Notes under the pieces: generated by a model | The model's database searches: none | Told to the model about the DNA's origin: nothing | Seen by the model: the letters and a program-made list of their open reading frames with translations, nothing else | Part shown: positions 14,576 to 22,119 of the stretch, one piece after another | How the letters are laid out: each line of letters starts with the position of its first letter | How positions within the stretch are numbered: the stretch's first letter is position 1 | Program-made: the position numbers and the translations under genes | Assembly (NCBI GenBank): GCA_052388275.1 | Contig: JBQTII010000154.1 | Coordinates: forward strand, 1-22,802 | Direction: 5' to 3' | DNA from: JBQTII01 sp052388275 | GTDB lineage: Bacteria > Actinomycetota > Actinomycetes > Sporichthyales > Sporichthyaceae | DNA: 22,802 nucleotides

Positions 14576-16156
14576 TCAGGAAGCGGGCGAGGCAGCCGGT
14601 GAGGGAGCGGGCTCGACCGGCGCAGGCTCCACCGGCGCAGGCTCCACCGGCGCAGGCCCGGCCACTGCCGGTTCGGGTGGCGCCGGGGCCTGCGGGTCGA
14701 CCGGGACCGGCTCACCGGAGCCCGCCGGCGGCGCGGGTGGCACGTCTTGCACCATCGGCCCCGAGTTCGCCGGATCCTCGCCGGCGCCCTGGGTCGACGC
14801 CGAGGGGGCCGGGTCAATGCCGGTCCCGTTCAGCGCTCGCCACCACGAGTGCCGCAGCGAGACGATCGAAGCGAAGCGGAACCCGTTCACGTCCACGGTG
14901 CCCTTCTTGCCGATCACCCGGACCCGGACGACCCGGCCACCCCACGGACCGTTGCCGTCCCGGACCAGCACCCGCAGGCCGGTCACCTTGCCCACGTCGC
15001 CGAGACCGTTGGCGCGCAACCGGGCGGAGATGGTGGATGCCTTGAGCTTCGCCGTCCAGGAGTTGGCGTTGTTCCGCACCACGCCGTCCCACGGGTCGAG
15101 CCGGGCGATGAGATAGGGCTTGAGCCCGTCGGTGGAGAACCCACCGTTGGAGGCCGAGAACTCCGTCAGCGCCGGGACCCCGAGGAACTGCAGGCTCTGG
15201 CCGGCCGTGGCCCGGATGGCCGTGTCGGTGCTGGCGGCCTCCCAGAGCTTGGTCACCGCTCCGGAACCGTTGCGGCGTCGGATCCCGTGGTAGACCTGAC
15301 ACGCCGTGGTGTCACAGATGTCGGCGAAGCCCAGCGGCACGTTCCTGCTTCGCCACAGGGCATAGGTCCGCGCCGCCACGGACTGGGCGCGCAGCGCATC
15401 GGGCTCCCAGGTGGGGAAGGACTCGCTCGGCACGACCGAACGCAGGTAGTCCTCCATCTTGACCTTGTTGACCACCCGGAACGCCCCGCCCGAGCGGGTG
15501 TCCGCGAAGGCGAGCGCCTGGCCTCGGTAGTCGCGTTCCTCGTCAGGCCCGATCACAATGCGCACCCCGCGGGAGGGCTTGGTCCGAAAGCGCACGGGGC
15601 TCGCCAGGGTCCGGCGACCGTCGACGGCGATCTTGCGCCACCTGCCCTCCACCAGACCGGCCACCCGCAAACCCGTCGCAATCTTGCGTGCGCGCCACAG
15701 CTCGACCACGGCGCCGTCGATCTTGCGGGGCAGCATGCGTGAAGATTCCTCGCTGCGGACCCGCAGTCCCCTCGCCGGGCGCACTTTCAGGACGCCGTCG
15801 ACATCGGCCGTGATGTGCACACGCAGCACCTGCTCGACCGGATCGTCGACCAGGGTCGTGCCCGGGTAGTAGGTGGCCAGGATCTGCGGGTAGCGCACCC
15901 CGGACAAGGCGGCGCCCTGGGCACCCCACTGCGACATCCCGCGCCCGTGCCCGAAGCCTCGCCCCTCCAGGGAGAAGGTCCCATCGACCGGGGAAATCGT
16001 CGGCTCGGCAGCCCCGGCGGGTCCGGACAGCAGCGGCGGGAGCACGACGGCGACCGAGACGACGGCGATGACGACGTTGCGGATCGCGGACCGCGATCCG
16101 GCCACGCTGCGACCGACTGCGCGAGTGTTGATGGGGTGCTCCTGTCCTGGCTGCAC
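14576..16156 (-). CDS. Secreted SpoIID/LytB-domain protein
   Basis: A 526-residue exported cell-wall protein. A signal sequence or anchor spans about 26-50 (IAVVSVAVVLPPLLSGPAGAA). GFGHGRGMSQWGAQG (67-81) comes next, near the N-terminus as in actinobacterial members; in Bacillus SpoIID the equivalent lies late in the protein. The SpoIID core has VNKVKMEDYLRSVVPSE (229-245) and ALRAQSVAARTYALWR (254-269), then CDTTACQVYHG (281-291; possible disulfide). SpoIID of Bacillus is a lytic transglycosylase acting on peptidoglycan, but activity in this branch is unproven. The C-terminal ~85 residues are Pro/Ala-rich with PAPVE repeats, probably a wall-spanning tail. The GTG at 16156 lacks a good Shine-Dalgarno. 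Confidence 0.88.
   Translation of the reverse strand: MQPGQEHPINTRAVGRSVAGSRSAIRNVVIAVVSVAVVLPPLLSGPAGAAEPTISPVDGTFSLEGRGFGHGRGMSQWGAQGAALSGVRYPQILATYYPGTTLVDDPVEQVLRVHITADVDGVLKVRPARGLRVRSEESSRMLPRKIDGAVVELWRARKIATGLRVAGLVEGRWRKIAVDGRRTLASPVRFRTKPSRGVRIVIGPDEERDYRGQALAFADTRSGGAFRVVNKVKMEDYLRSVVPSESFPTWEPDALRAQSVAARTYALWRSRNVPLGFADICDTTACQVYHGIRRRNGSGAVTKLWEAASTDTAIRATAGQSLQFLGVPALTEFSASNGGFSTDGLKPYLIARLDPWDGVVRNNANSWTAKLKASTISARLRANGLGDVGKVTGLRVLVRDGNGPWGGRVVRVRVIGKKGTVDVNGFRFASIVSLRHSWWRALNGTGIDPAPSASTQGAGEDPANSGPMVQDVPPAPPAGSGEPVPVDPQAPAPPEPAVAGPAPVEPAPVEPAPVEPAPSPAASPAS
14611..14655. repeat. Three 15-bp tandem repeats in the SpoIID-like gene
   Basis: Three copies of the 15-bp unit GCTCCACCGGCGCAG, the first with one change, encode tandem PAPVE pentapeptides in the Pro-rich tail. 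In-frame units like this are prone to copy-number change between strains. Confidence 0.85.
16080..16100. repeat. Perfect 10+1+10 palindrome inside the SpoIID-like signal region
   Basis: CGGATCGCGG (16080-16089) and CCGCGATCCG (16091-16100) are exact reverse complements around a single A. The palindrome lies about 55-75 nt inside the SpoIID-like gene, before the hydrophobic part of its signal sequence. A one-base centre suits a protein-binding dyad better than a hairpin. Confidence 0.6.
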
Positions 16157-16253
16157 TGAGCTTCATCGGCCCAGACGACGACTGCCTCAAGACCTCGGCG
16201 GGTGGCGAAGCTTGGAGTTTGCTGTAACGGATGGGGCTGATGGTGCCAATGTG

Positions 16254-16259
16254 ATTATG
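16254..16259 (-). promoter_or_regulatory. Candidate -10 element for the SpoIID-like gene
   Basis: CATAAT on the minus strand (5 of 6 matches to TATAAT) lies in the AT-richest part of the 225-bp gap between gpsA and the SpoIID-like gene, about 98 nt upstream of the GTG. No convincing -35 box is seen at 17-18 bp. The rest of the gap holds only the gpsA hairpin. Confidence 0.3.
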
Positions 16260-16291
16260 CATCGCCACTCCACAGAACGCACCCATGACTT

Positions 16292-16310
16292 TTCGGGCAC
16301 GGCGCCCGAA
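16292..16310 (-). terminator. Hairpin downstream of gpsA
   Basis: TTCGGGC and GCCCGAA form a perfect 7-bp stem with a 5-nt loop, about 70 nt beyond the gpsA stop on the minus strand. No T tract follows on that strand. It may act as a U-less terminator. Confidence 0.45.
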
Positions 16311-16381
16311 CCCGCGCGGATCACCGCAGGCGGCGGAAATTCACTCCCGATCGCAGAGCTGGTCGGCTCCGCGCAGCAGGC

Positions 16382-17389
16382 TCAGGCGAGGCCGTCGATC
16401 TCCGAGGTGGCGGCCGTGCGGCGCAGGCCTCGGTAGGCCTTGATCGGGCTGTGGCCCAGGTGCAGCACCCCGTAGACCTCGCGGGCGATCGGCACCTCGA
16501 CCCCGAGCTCGGTGGCGAGCTCGACGACCACCGCCGAGGTCTTGATGCCCTCGGCCACCATGTTCATCTCCGCCACGATCGCCTCGGTAGTCATCCCCGC
16601 CGCGAGCTTCTCCCCCACCATCCGATTGCGGCTGTAAGGGCTGGCGCAGGTCGCCATGAGGTCGCCGAGCCCGGTCAAGCCACCAAAGGTGCGCGGGTCC
16701 CCGCCCATCGCGGATCCCAAGCGGCTCAACTCGGCCAGCCCGCGGGTGATCACCATCGCCTTGGTGTTGTCGCCGACTCCGAGCCCGGTGCCCATGCCGG
16801 CGGCGATCGCGATGACGTTCTTCAGCGCACCCCCGAGTTCGCAGCCCACCACGTCCGGATTGGTGTAGACCCGGAACCGCGGGGTCGAGAACACCCGCTG
16901 CAGGGAGGTCGACACGCTCTCGTCCGGCATGGCCACGACCGCGGCCGCGGCATAGCCGGCCATGATCTCCGCGGCCAGGTTCGGGCCGGCGAGGATCCCT
17001 GCCGGGTGGCCGGGCAGCAGCTCGGAGATGACCTCGGTCATCCGCATCCTGGTCCCCTGCTCCAACCCCTTGGTCAGGCTGACGATCGGGATCCAGGGCC
17101 GCACGAAGGGTGCGGCGTCCGTCAGGACGCCGCGTAGCCCGTGCGAGGGGATCGCGGTGACCAGGACGTCAGCGGCGTAGACGGCCTCGTCCAACGCGGT
17201 GGTGGCGACCAGACGATCGGGCAGGGTGTAACCGGCCAGATAGCGCGAGTTCGCGTGCTTGTCGTTGATCTCCTCGACCACGGCGGCGTCCCGGGCCCAG
17301 AGCACGGTGTCGACGTTGCGCGCGGCCAGCGCGGCGACTGTCGTACCCCAGGAGCCTGCGCCGAGTACCGCAACCTTGACCTGACGCAT
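16382..17389 (-). CDS. gpsA: Glycerol-3-phosphate dehydrogenase [NAD(P)+]
   Basis: Reduces dihydroxyacetone phosphate to sn-glycerol-3-phosphate for phospholipid synthesis; cytoplasmic. The protein has 335 residues, normal for GpsA. Visible: the Rossmann nucleotide-binding loop VAVLGAGSWGTTVA (6-19), SLTKGLE (105-111), the substrate region AGPNLAAEI (135-143), catalytic Lys191 in ELGGALKNVIAIAAG, and GLTGLGDLMATC followed by SRNR. The frame is open to 17470, but ATG 17389 has AGGAG 6 nt upstream and starts directly before the Rossmann strand. It lies downstream of a 201-bp divergent region shared with the metallopeptidase gene, and its 3' end faces the SpoIID-like promoter region. No unusual residues seen. 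Confidence 0.95.
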   Translation of the reverse strand: MRQVKVAVLGAGSWGTTVAALAARNVDTVLWARDAAVVEEINDKHANSRYLAGYTLPDRLVATTALDEAVYAADVLVTAIPSHGLRGVLTDAAPFVRPWIPIVSLTKGLEQGTRMRMTEVISELLPGHPAGILAGPNLAAEIMAGYAAAAVVAMPDESVSTSLQRVFSTPRFRVYTNPDVVGCELGGALKNVIAIAAGMGTGLGVGDNTKAMVITRGLAELSRLGSAMGGDPRTFGGLTGLGDLMATCASPYSRNRMVGEKLAAGMTTEAIVAEMNMVAEGIKTSAVVVELATELGVEVPIAREVYGVLHLGHSPIKAYRGLRRTAATSEIDGLA

Positions 17390-17499
17390 GGTGAGCTCCT
17401 GCCGCTGGTCGATATCGCCATTTTGTCGCGTCCGGGTGGCGGCCGCGAGCACCCGGTGACCTCGGTCCACAGCGGCGCCCCTGGGGTGGGGTGCAAGTC

Positions 17500-17515
17500 A
17501 CCCGCTCCGGCGGGT
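17500..17515 (+). promoter_or_regulatory. 6-bp stem with UCCG tetraloop in the gpsA-metallopeptidase divergent region
   Basis: ACCCGC and GCGGGT form a perfect stem around TCCG, about 75 nt upstream of the metallopeptidase ATG. GTTAAT (17545-17550) nearby is the only AT-rich hexamer in this gap and could be part of a -10. If transcription starts there, the hairpin lies upstream of the transcript. Function unknown. Confidence 0.25.
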
Positions 17516-17590
17516 AGCCGAGGACCACATCCGGCCTTACCGTCGTTAATAGGGCGCAGAGCGCTGCCCGTAGAAGGCGGAGGTCCTCGC

Positions 17591-19984
17591 ATGTTGTTGC
17601 GCAGCGGTTCGATGCGCGCCGTCCTCGGGGCGTCGGTCGGCGCCCTGATCCTTGGTGGACTGGTCACGGTCGAGTCCGGCTCGGCCCGCGCCGCCGCCCC
17701 GGAGGACCAGCTGCGGGCGGATCTTGGCCTGCCGTCGATCGACTACTACGAGCCCACGAAGGATCTGCGCCCGAGCGTGCACCCCCAGGCGGCCGAAACC
17801 GTGCGCGCCTGGCTGGCCAGCCCCGCCGGCCAGGCCCAGGTTCGCTCTTCCCAGGCGGCGCCCGGCGCCGGGCAGACCCCGCCCAAGGGCACCGTGCGCA
17901 TGTGGCCGGCGCTGGACTTTGACGCCAGCGAGCTCTACTTCCAGGAGTTCACCCTGCGCGGGGTCGGCAAGAACATCGAGGTCTGGGTGGCCTCCGGCCC
18001 CGGGCCCGACGGCGTCCAGGGCATCGACGTACGCCCCGGCGACTGCCGAGCCGCCCTGCCGGGCTACGCCAAGATCACCGACGCCCAGGTCAACGGCCTG
18101 GTCAAGGAGTACGACGTCAAGATCCTTCCACTGGAATCCAAGCTCCTCTCGGTCGCTCCCGACCGGGACGGCTCGATGCCCGTGCCGGCGCCGCCGGGGC
18201 TGTTCAGCAACGAGAACCCCCTCGCCGCCCTGATGCCAATGGACTACTCCGGCGACGGCAACAAGGTCGTGACGCTGGTCAACAACATTCGCGATGCCTC
18301 CTACTACCGCTTCCCGCGGGACCGTTCCGGAGTGGCCGGGTACTTCAGCCCGTTCTTCAATGACCTCACCGACCGCAACGTCATGACGATCGACAGCGAG
18401 AACTGGGCCAGCCGGCTCGGCCCGAAGCCGCTGAACCAGCCCAGTGCCGAGCCGTGCAAGAACCGCTCGGCGTCGCCGTACGGCATCGAGTCGACGTTTG
18501 CGCACGAGTACCAGCACCTGCTGGAGACCTACGTCGACCCGCTCAAGGCCACCTTCCTGAACGAGGGCCTCTCGGAGTACATCTCCTACCGGATGGGTTA
18601 CCTCGATCCAGCCCTGTCCGTGCGTCAGCGCGCGTACGACGCGTTCATCGCGTGCTTCCAGGGTTTCCGCACCCTGACCACGAAGTTCAACCCCGCCCCC
18701 ACCCCGTGCGGCGGGGCCGCGAACTCCCTGAGCGTCTGGGGCGATCAGGGCATGGCGCGCGAACTGCTCGCCGATTACGGCACCGCGCACTCGTTCCTGC
18801 TGTTCCTGGAGGACCGCTTCGGCGCGGACATCGTGCAGCGGCTGCACCGCGACAGTAAGCGCAGCGGCATGAATTCGGTGGCGGCGGCGCTGCGCAAGGA
18901 GAAGGGCTCACCCAAGCTGAGCCAGGTTCTGGCCGATTACCAGCTGATGACGCTGATCGATAAGGAGGTCGGTACCAACGGCGCCGAACTGACCGGCGCC
19001 ATTCGACGGGAGGTCACCTCCTCGATCCTGAGTTCCAGCGTCAACCTGGTGAACCCAGCCTCGTTCGGCGCGGCCGGGGTCATGCCCAACGCCGCGGACT
19101 ACATCCTGCTGCGCGGGGTCGGCGCCGCGGGCCTCGACGGTTCCGCGCTGCGCTCGCTGAGTTTTGCCGGCGACCGTGGATTACCCGCCTTGCCGCTGAC
19201 ATGGAGCGTCGCACCCCGGGTGGAGCCGCCGACCGTCGAGTTCCCGATGGTGCCCGGCGCCCCACCGGTTCCGCCCGTGACGGTTCCCTCAGTGCCCGGC
19301 CCGACGGACAACCCGACCCTGTTCTCGGGGAACACCCCGGACACCGATGCCAGTGCCGTGTTCGCCGCACAGGTTCCCACCGCCAATCCGACTCTGAGCT
19401 TCACCACCGCCTACAACCTGGAGGAGAACTTCGACTACGGCTACGTCGTGGTCTCCGCCGACGGCGGCAAGACCTACGACACGCTGGCGAACTCCTTCAC
19501 CCGGGAGACCGTGCCCGGCACCCCGCCGGGCCAGGCCTTCACCGGCTCAATGCCCCTTCCGGTGCCGATGACCTTCGACCTCTCGCCCTACGCGGGAAAG
19601 GAGGTCCTGCTGGGCTTCCGCTTCAAGTCCGATCCGCTGATCAACAGCGGCGGCTGGTATGTCGATGACGTGCGCGTCGGCGACACCCTGCTGACCGACG
19701 GCACCTCCCTGGTCGGCGTGCGGACCTTCAGTGAGATCCGGCCCGTTCCGGTCGACGGCTGGGCACTGGCGATCGTCGGGATGGACGAGCGACGCGGACG
19801 CATCCACGTCGAGCGCTTCCGCGGGTTCGGCGCCACCCTGACGAAGGCTCAGATCAAGCGCCTGAGCTCGTTCCCGGTCCTGGTCGCGGTCGTGGGCCAT
19901 CTGGACCCGAACGAGCGAGCCCAGACCGCGGCGAAATACCTGGTCAAGGTTAACGGCATCGGCCAGGCCGGCGGCCGCTCCTGA
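17591..19984 (+). CDS. Secreted zinc metallopeptidase with C-terminal beta-sandwich domain
   Basis: A 797-residue exported protein. The signal peptide spans about 1-35 (cleavage near SARA-AA). The zinc site is HEYQH (305-309) followed by NEGLSEY (324-330); a Glu 16-20 residues after HExxH is the gluzincin arrangement, unlike the HExxHxxGxxH of metzincins. Around 540-600 comes a Pro/Val-rich linker. Residues about 615-690 (FDYGYVVVSADGGKTYDTL ... FDLSPYAGKEVLLGFRF ... GGWYVDDVRV) resemble the MAM-like domain of immune inhibitor A-type proteases. The exact peptidase family is uncertain. ATG 17591 has GGAGG 7 nt upstream. The substrate is unknown; an extracellular protein-degrading role is likely. 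It converges with the DUF445 gene across a strong hairpin. Confidence 0.85.
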   Translation: MLLRSGSMRAVLGASVGALILGGLVTVESGSARAAAPEDQLRADLGLPSIDYYEPTKDLRPSVHPQAAETVRAWLASPAGQAQVRSSQAAPGAGQTPPKGTVRMWPALDFDASELYFQEFTLRGVGKNIEVWVASGPGPDGVQGIDVRPGDCRAALPGYAKITDAQVNGLVKEYDVKILPLESKLLSVAPDRDGSMPVPAPPGLFSNENPLAALMPMDYSGDGNKVVTLVNNIRDASYYRFPRDRSGVAGYFSPFFNDLTDRNVMTIDSENWASRLGPKPLNQPSAEPCKNRSASPYGIESTFAHEYQHLLETYVDPLKATFLNEGLSEYISYRMGYLDPALSVRQRAYDAFIACFQGFRTLTTKFNPAPTPCGGAANSLSVWGDQGMARELLADYGTAHSFLLFLEDRFGADIVQRLHRDSKRSGMNSVAAALRKEKGSPKLSQVLADYQLMTLIDKEVGTNGAELTGAIRREVTSSILSSSVNLVNPASFGAAGVMPNAADYILLRGVGAAGLDGSALRSLSFAGDRGLPALPLTWSVAPRVEPPTVEFPMVPGAPPVPPVTVPSVPGPTDNPTLFSGNTPDTDASAVFAAQVPTANPTLSFTTAYNLEENFDYGYVVVSADGGKTYDTLANSFTRETVPGTPPGQAFTGSMPLPVPMTFDLSPYAGKEVLLGFRFKSDPLINSGGWYVDDVRVGDTLLTDGTSLVGVRTFSEIRPVPVDGWALAIVGMDERRGRIHVERFRGFGATLTKAQIKRLSSFPVLVAVVGHLDPNERAQTAAKYLVKVNGIGQAGGRS

Positions 19985-20018
19985 CGGCGCCCGCCGCGCG
20001 CCTCGCTGCGTTGTCGTC

Positions 20019-20047
20019 GAGGCCGATAGAACAGCGCTATCGGCCTC
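20019..20047. terminator. Bidirectional hairpin between convergent genes
   Basis: GAGGCCGATA (20019-20028) and TATCGGCCTC (20038-20047) form a perfect 10-bp stem, 11 bp if the closing G-C is counted, around a 9-nt loop. It sits in the 108-bp gap between the metallopeptidase and the DUF445 gene. No T run follows on either strand, but position and stem strength fit a shared terminator. Confidence 0.65.
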
Positions 20048-20092
20048 CTCCTCAGCCTTGCGATCCATCACGGCGGATCACCGTCAGGCCCA

Positions 20093-21304
20093 TCAGTGGA
20101 GGAGGAGCAGGACCTGCGCCTCGCCGATGATGAAACCGAGCACGGCGCCGACCATGATGAGCTTCCACTCGTCCTGCTTGAACGCCGGACGTAGCAGCCC
20201 CTCGTACTCGTCGTCGGTCATCATCGACATCTTGGTGACGACGGTGCCCTTCACGTCCAGGGCTTCCAGGGCATAGTCCCCGACCTCGTCGAGGCTGCCG
20301 CGCATGCGGCCCATCGCCGAGCTCACGATGTGCTCGCGCATCTTCTGGTACTTGCGCCCGCCCATCGTCAGCACGATCAGCGGCTTGGCCGGGCCGACCC
20401 GGGTGCTCAACGCGGCGTCGACCTCACGTGCCACCAGCGCGAGCAACTTGTCGGCCTGGGGGCCCGTGAGCATGGCGTCGATGAGGTTCGCCGGGGCGAG
20501 GATCTCCTGGCCCAGAAGTTCGGCGTAATCGTTGATGACCTCCACGCGTCGCCGGTGGAACATGCCCTGCCAGCGAAAGAACCCGAAGGTCCGCGACTGG
20601 ATCGGGCGGAACACCATTTGCAGCGCCAGCCAGTCGGTGAACAGACCGGTGAAGGCTCCGAAGATCGGGATCACCCACGGGTTGTGCGTGGCCGCGTAGG
20701 CGCCGGCCTGCACGCAGCCGAGAAAGAACCCGAACGGCGCCCCGACGCGGATGATGAAGCCGAACTCGTTGCGGCCCATCCGGCGCACCAGGCGGACCAG
20801 CATCGCGGGGTCCCGCACCAGGGCGTCGATGGCGACGGCGCGCAGGTCGATGACACTGTCCGGATCGCGTTTGAGATCCTCGACGAGGCGCTCGACCATC
20901 TTCGGTGCCTGGCGCTGCACCGCCCAGATGACGCTCTTGCGCCCCACCTCTGGCATCGACTCCCACAGCAGCGGCTGGTAGGTCGACATGACCTCGCGGG
21001 TCAGCTCGTCGATCGTCTCGCGCATCGGTTGCTGGAGCCGGGCGGCGAGTTCCCGACCGTCGAGGCGGTCGAAGAGCTCCCTGGTGGTGAGCAGACGCGA
21101 GAGCATCAAGTCGGTCGCGATGCGGGCCATTCGCGGCGCGAACCTCGGGATGACGCCCTGCCAGCCCAGGTAGGGCGGAATACCGCGAAAGGCCAGCGGG
21201 CGGAACATCATCTCGACGGCGACGAGCTTGGTGACATAGCCGATGACCGCGGCGATGATCGGCATCGAGGCGTAGATGACCCAGGGCGGCAGTTCGCCGA
21301 ACAT
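20093..21304 (-). CDS. DUF445 family membrane protein
   Basis: A 403-residue protein of unknown function. Three hydrophobic regions: N-terminal (about 7-25, WVIYASMPIIAAVIGYVTK), central (about 187-240), and C-terminal (about 383-402, MVGAVLGFIIGEAQVLLLL). The family motif occurs twice, as GYVTKLVAVEMMFRPL (N-terminal) and GLFTDWLALQMVFRPI (central), suggesting an internal duplication. The long soluble stretches between are helical and charged. The function of DUF445 proteins is not established. ATG 21304 has GGGGAGG about 4 nt upstream, a tight but plausible Shine-Dalgarno. It is divergent from the molybdopterin oxidoreductase. Confidence 0.88.
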   Translation of the reverse strand: MFGELPPWVIYASMPIIAAVIGYVTKLVAVEMMFRPLAFRGIPPYLGWQGVIPRFAPRMARIATDLMLSRLLTTRELFDRLDGRELAARLQQPMRETIDELTREVMSTYQPLLWESMPEVGRKSVIWAVQRQAPKMVERLVEDLKRDPDSVIDLRAVAIDALVRDPAMLVRLVRRMGRNEFGFIIRVGAPFGFFLGCVQAGAYAATHNPWVIPIFGAFTGLFTDWLALQMVFRPIQSRTFGFFRWQGMFHRRRVEVINDYAELLGQEILAPANLIDAMLTGPQADKLLALVAREVDAALSTRVGPAKPLIVLTMGGRKYQKMREHIVSSAMGRMRGSLDEVGDYALEALDVKGTVVTKMSMMTDDEYEGLLRPAFKQDEWKLIMVGAVLGFIIGEAQVLLLLH

Positions 21305-21426
21305 GCATCCTCCCCTCGACCGTGGCGGGCGACCACGCGCCCGCTCAAGCAGAGTACGGCCCGGTACTACCCGCTGGTAGGGCTGCCGCCGTACTCCGCG
21401 ATGCGAACCGGAGGCCGGGGTTCACG

Positions 21427-21454
21427 CACCGGTGTACACGCTCGGTGCACCGAG
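21427..21454. promoter_or_regulatory. Cluster of palindromes upstream of the oxidoreductase
   Basis: Three perfect palindromes lie side by side: CACCGGTG (21427-21434), GTGTACAC (21432-21439) and the 14-bp CTCGGTGCACCGAG (21441-21454). They lie 45-72 bp upstream of the oxidoreductase GTG and about 120-150 bp from the divergent DUF445 start, a natural operator position. A further small stem, CTACC/GGTAG, is at 21367-21380. Confidence 0.45.
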
Positions 21455-21498
21455 TGCGAAGCTGGACCGGTGCTGGCGGATCCCCGGAACGGCCCCCG

Positions 21499-22119
21499 GT
21501 GAGCGAGCCGCTCGCCGCGGCACCCGACTCCGGACGCCTGCTGCCCCCGGGGCAGCACCCGCGCCCGGATCTGCCGGTCCGTCACTACGGGCCGGTCCCG
21601 CGACGCTTCCCCGACCCCTGGCCGATCGCGGTCGGCGGTGAACTCGCTGCTGGCACGCTGAGCACCACGCTCACCGAGCTCGGCTCCCTGGCGCCGGTCA
21701 CCGTCGTCGCCGACTTCCACTGCGCCAGCGGATGGAGCGTGCTCGACCTGACGTGGACAGGGATCCCGGCCCGGACGCTGCTGGAGTTGGCGCCCCCGCC
21801 GGCCGGGGTCACGAACGTGCTGGTCTACGGCGAGTACGGATACGCGGCCAACGTCAGCGTCGCCGACCTGCTCGACCCGCAGGCAATGCTCGCCACCGCG
21901 CTGGACGGTGTTCCGCTGACCAAGGATCACGGCGCGCCGGTCCGCCTCGTGCTCCCGCACCTGTACTGCTGGAAGGGCCCGAAGTGGTTCCGGGGCTGGG
22001 ACTACGTCACCCCGGAGGCCCTGGGTTTCTGGGAGGCCCGCGGATACCACCGCAGCGGCAGGGTCTGGGAGGACCAGCGCCACACCCTCGACGGTCCGCC
22101 TCCGGAAATGCCCATCTAG
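21499..22119 (+). CDS. Sulfite oxidase-like molybdopterin oxidoreductase
   Basis: A 206-residue cytoplasmic protein of the SUOX/YedY molybdopterin-binding fold; no signal peptide or Tat motif. The molybdenum-coordinating cysteine is Cys75 in VVADFHCASGWSV, followed by LTWTGIPARTLLELA, YGEYGYAANVSVADLL, the cofactor-side APVRLVLPHLYCWKGPKW, and the family end FWEARGYHRSGRVWEDQR. It matches what I recall of short 'sulfite oxidase-like oxidoreductase' proteins common in actinobacteria. Their substrate is unknown; no dimerisation or haem domain is present, so a separate electron acceptor is needed. The frame is open to 21322, but GTG 21499 starts just before the family N-terminus. Its stop overlaps that of the convergent MFS gene at CTAG (22116-22119). 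Confidence 0.88.
   Translation: MSEPLAAAPDSGRLLPPGQHPRPDLPVRHYGPVPRRFPDPWPIAVGGELAAGTLSTTLTELGSLAPVTVVADFHCASGWSVLDLTWTGIPARTLLELAPPPAGVTNVLVYGEYGYAANVSVADLLDPQAMLATALDGVPLTKDHGAPVRLVLPHLYCWKGPKWFRGWDYVTPEALGFWEARGYHRSGRVWEDQRHTLDGPPPEMPI

Noticed and set aside
16157..16290. Possible c-di-AMP (ydaO) riboswitch before the SpoIID-like gene, as seen before some actinobacterial wall hydrolases
   Set aside because: I find none of the conserved ydaO sequence blocks, and the leader after the candidate -10 is only about 90 nt.
17490..17535. Cobalamin-riboswitch-like words (GTGCAAGTC, AGCCGAGGACC) upstream of the metallopeptidase
   Set aside because: The region is too short, lacks the conserved B12-box core, and probably lies upstream of the transcript.
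17141..17590. Upstream extension of the metallopeptidase frame
   Set aside because: It overlaps gpsA antisense and would place the signal peptide internally; ATG 17591 has a good Shine-Dalgarno.
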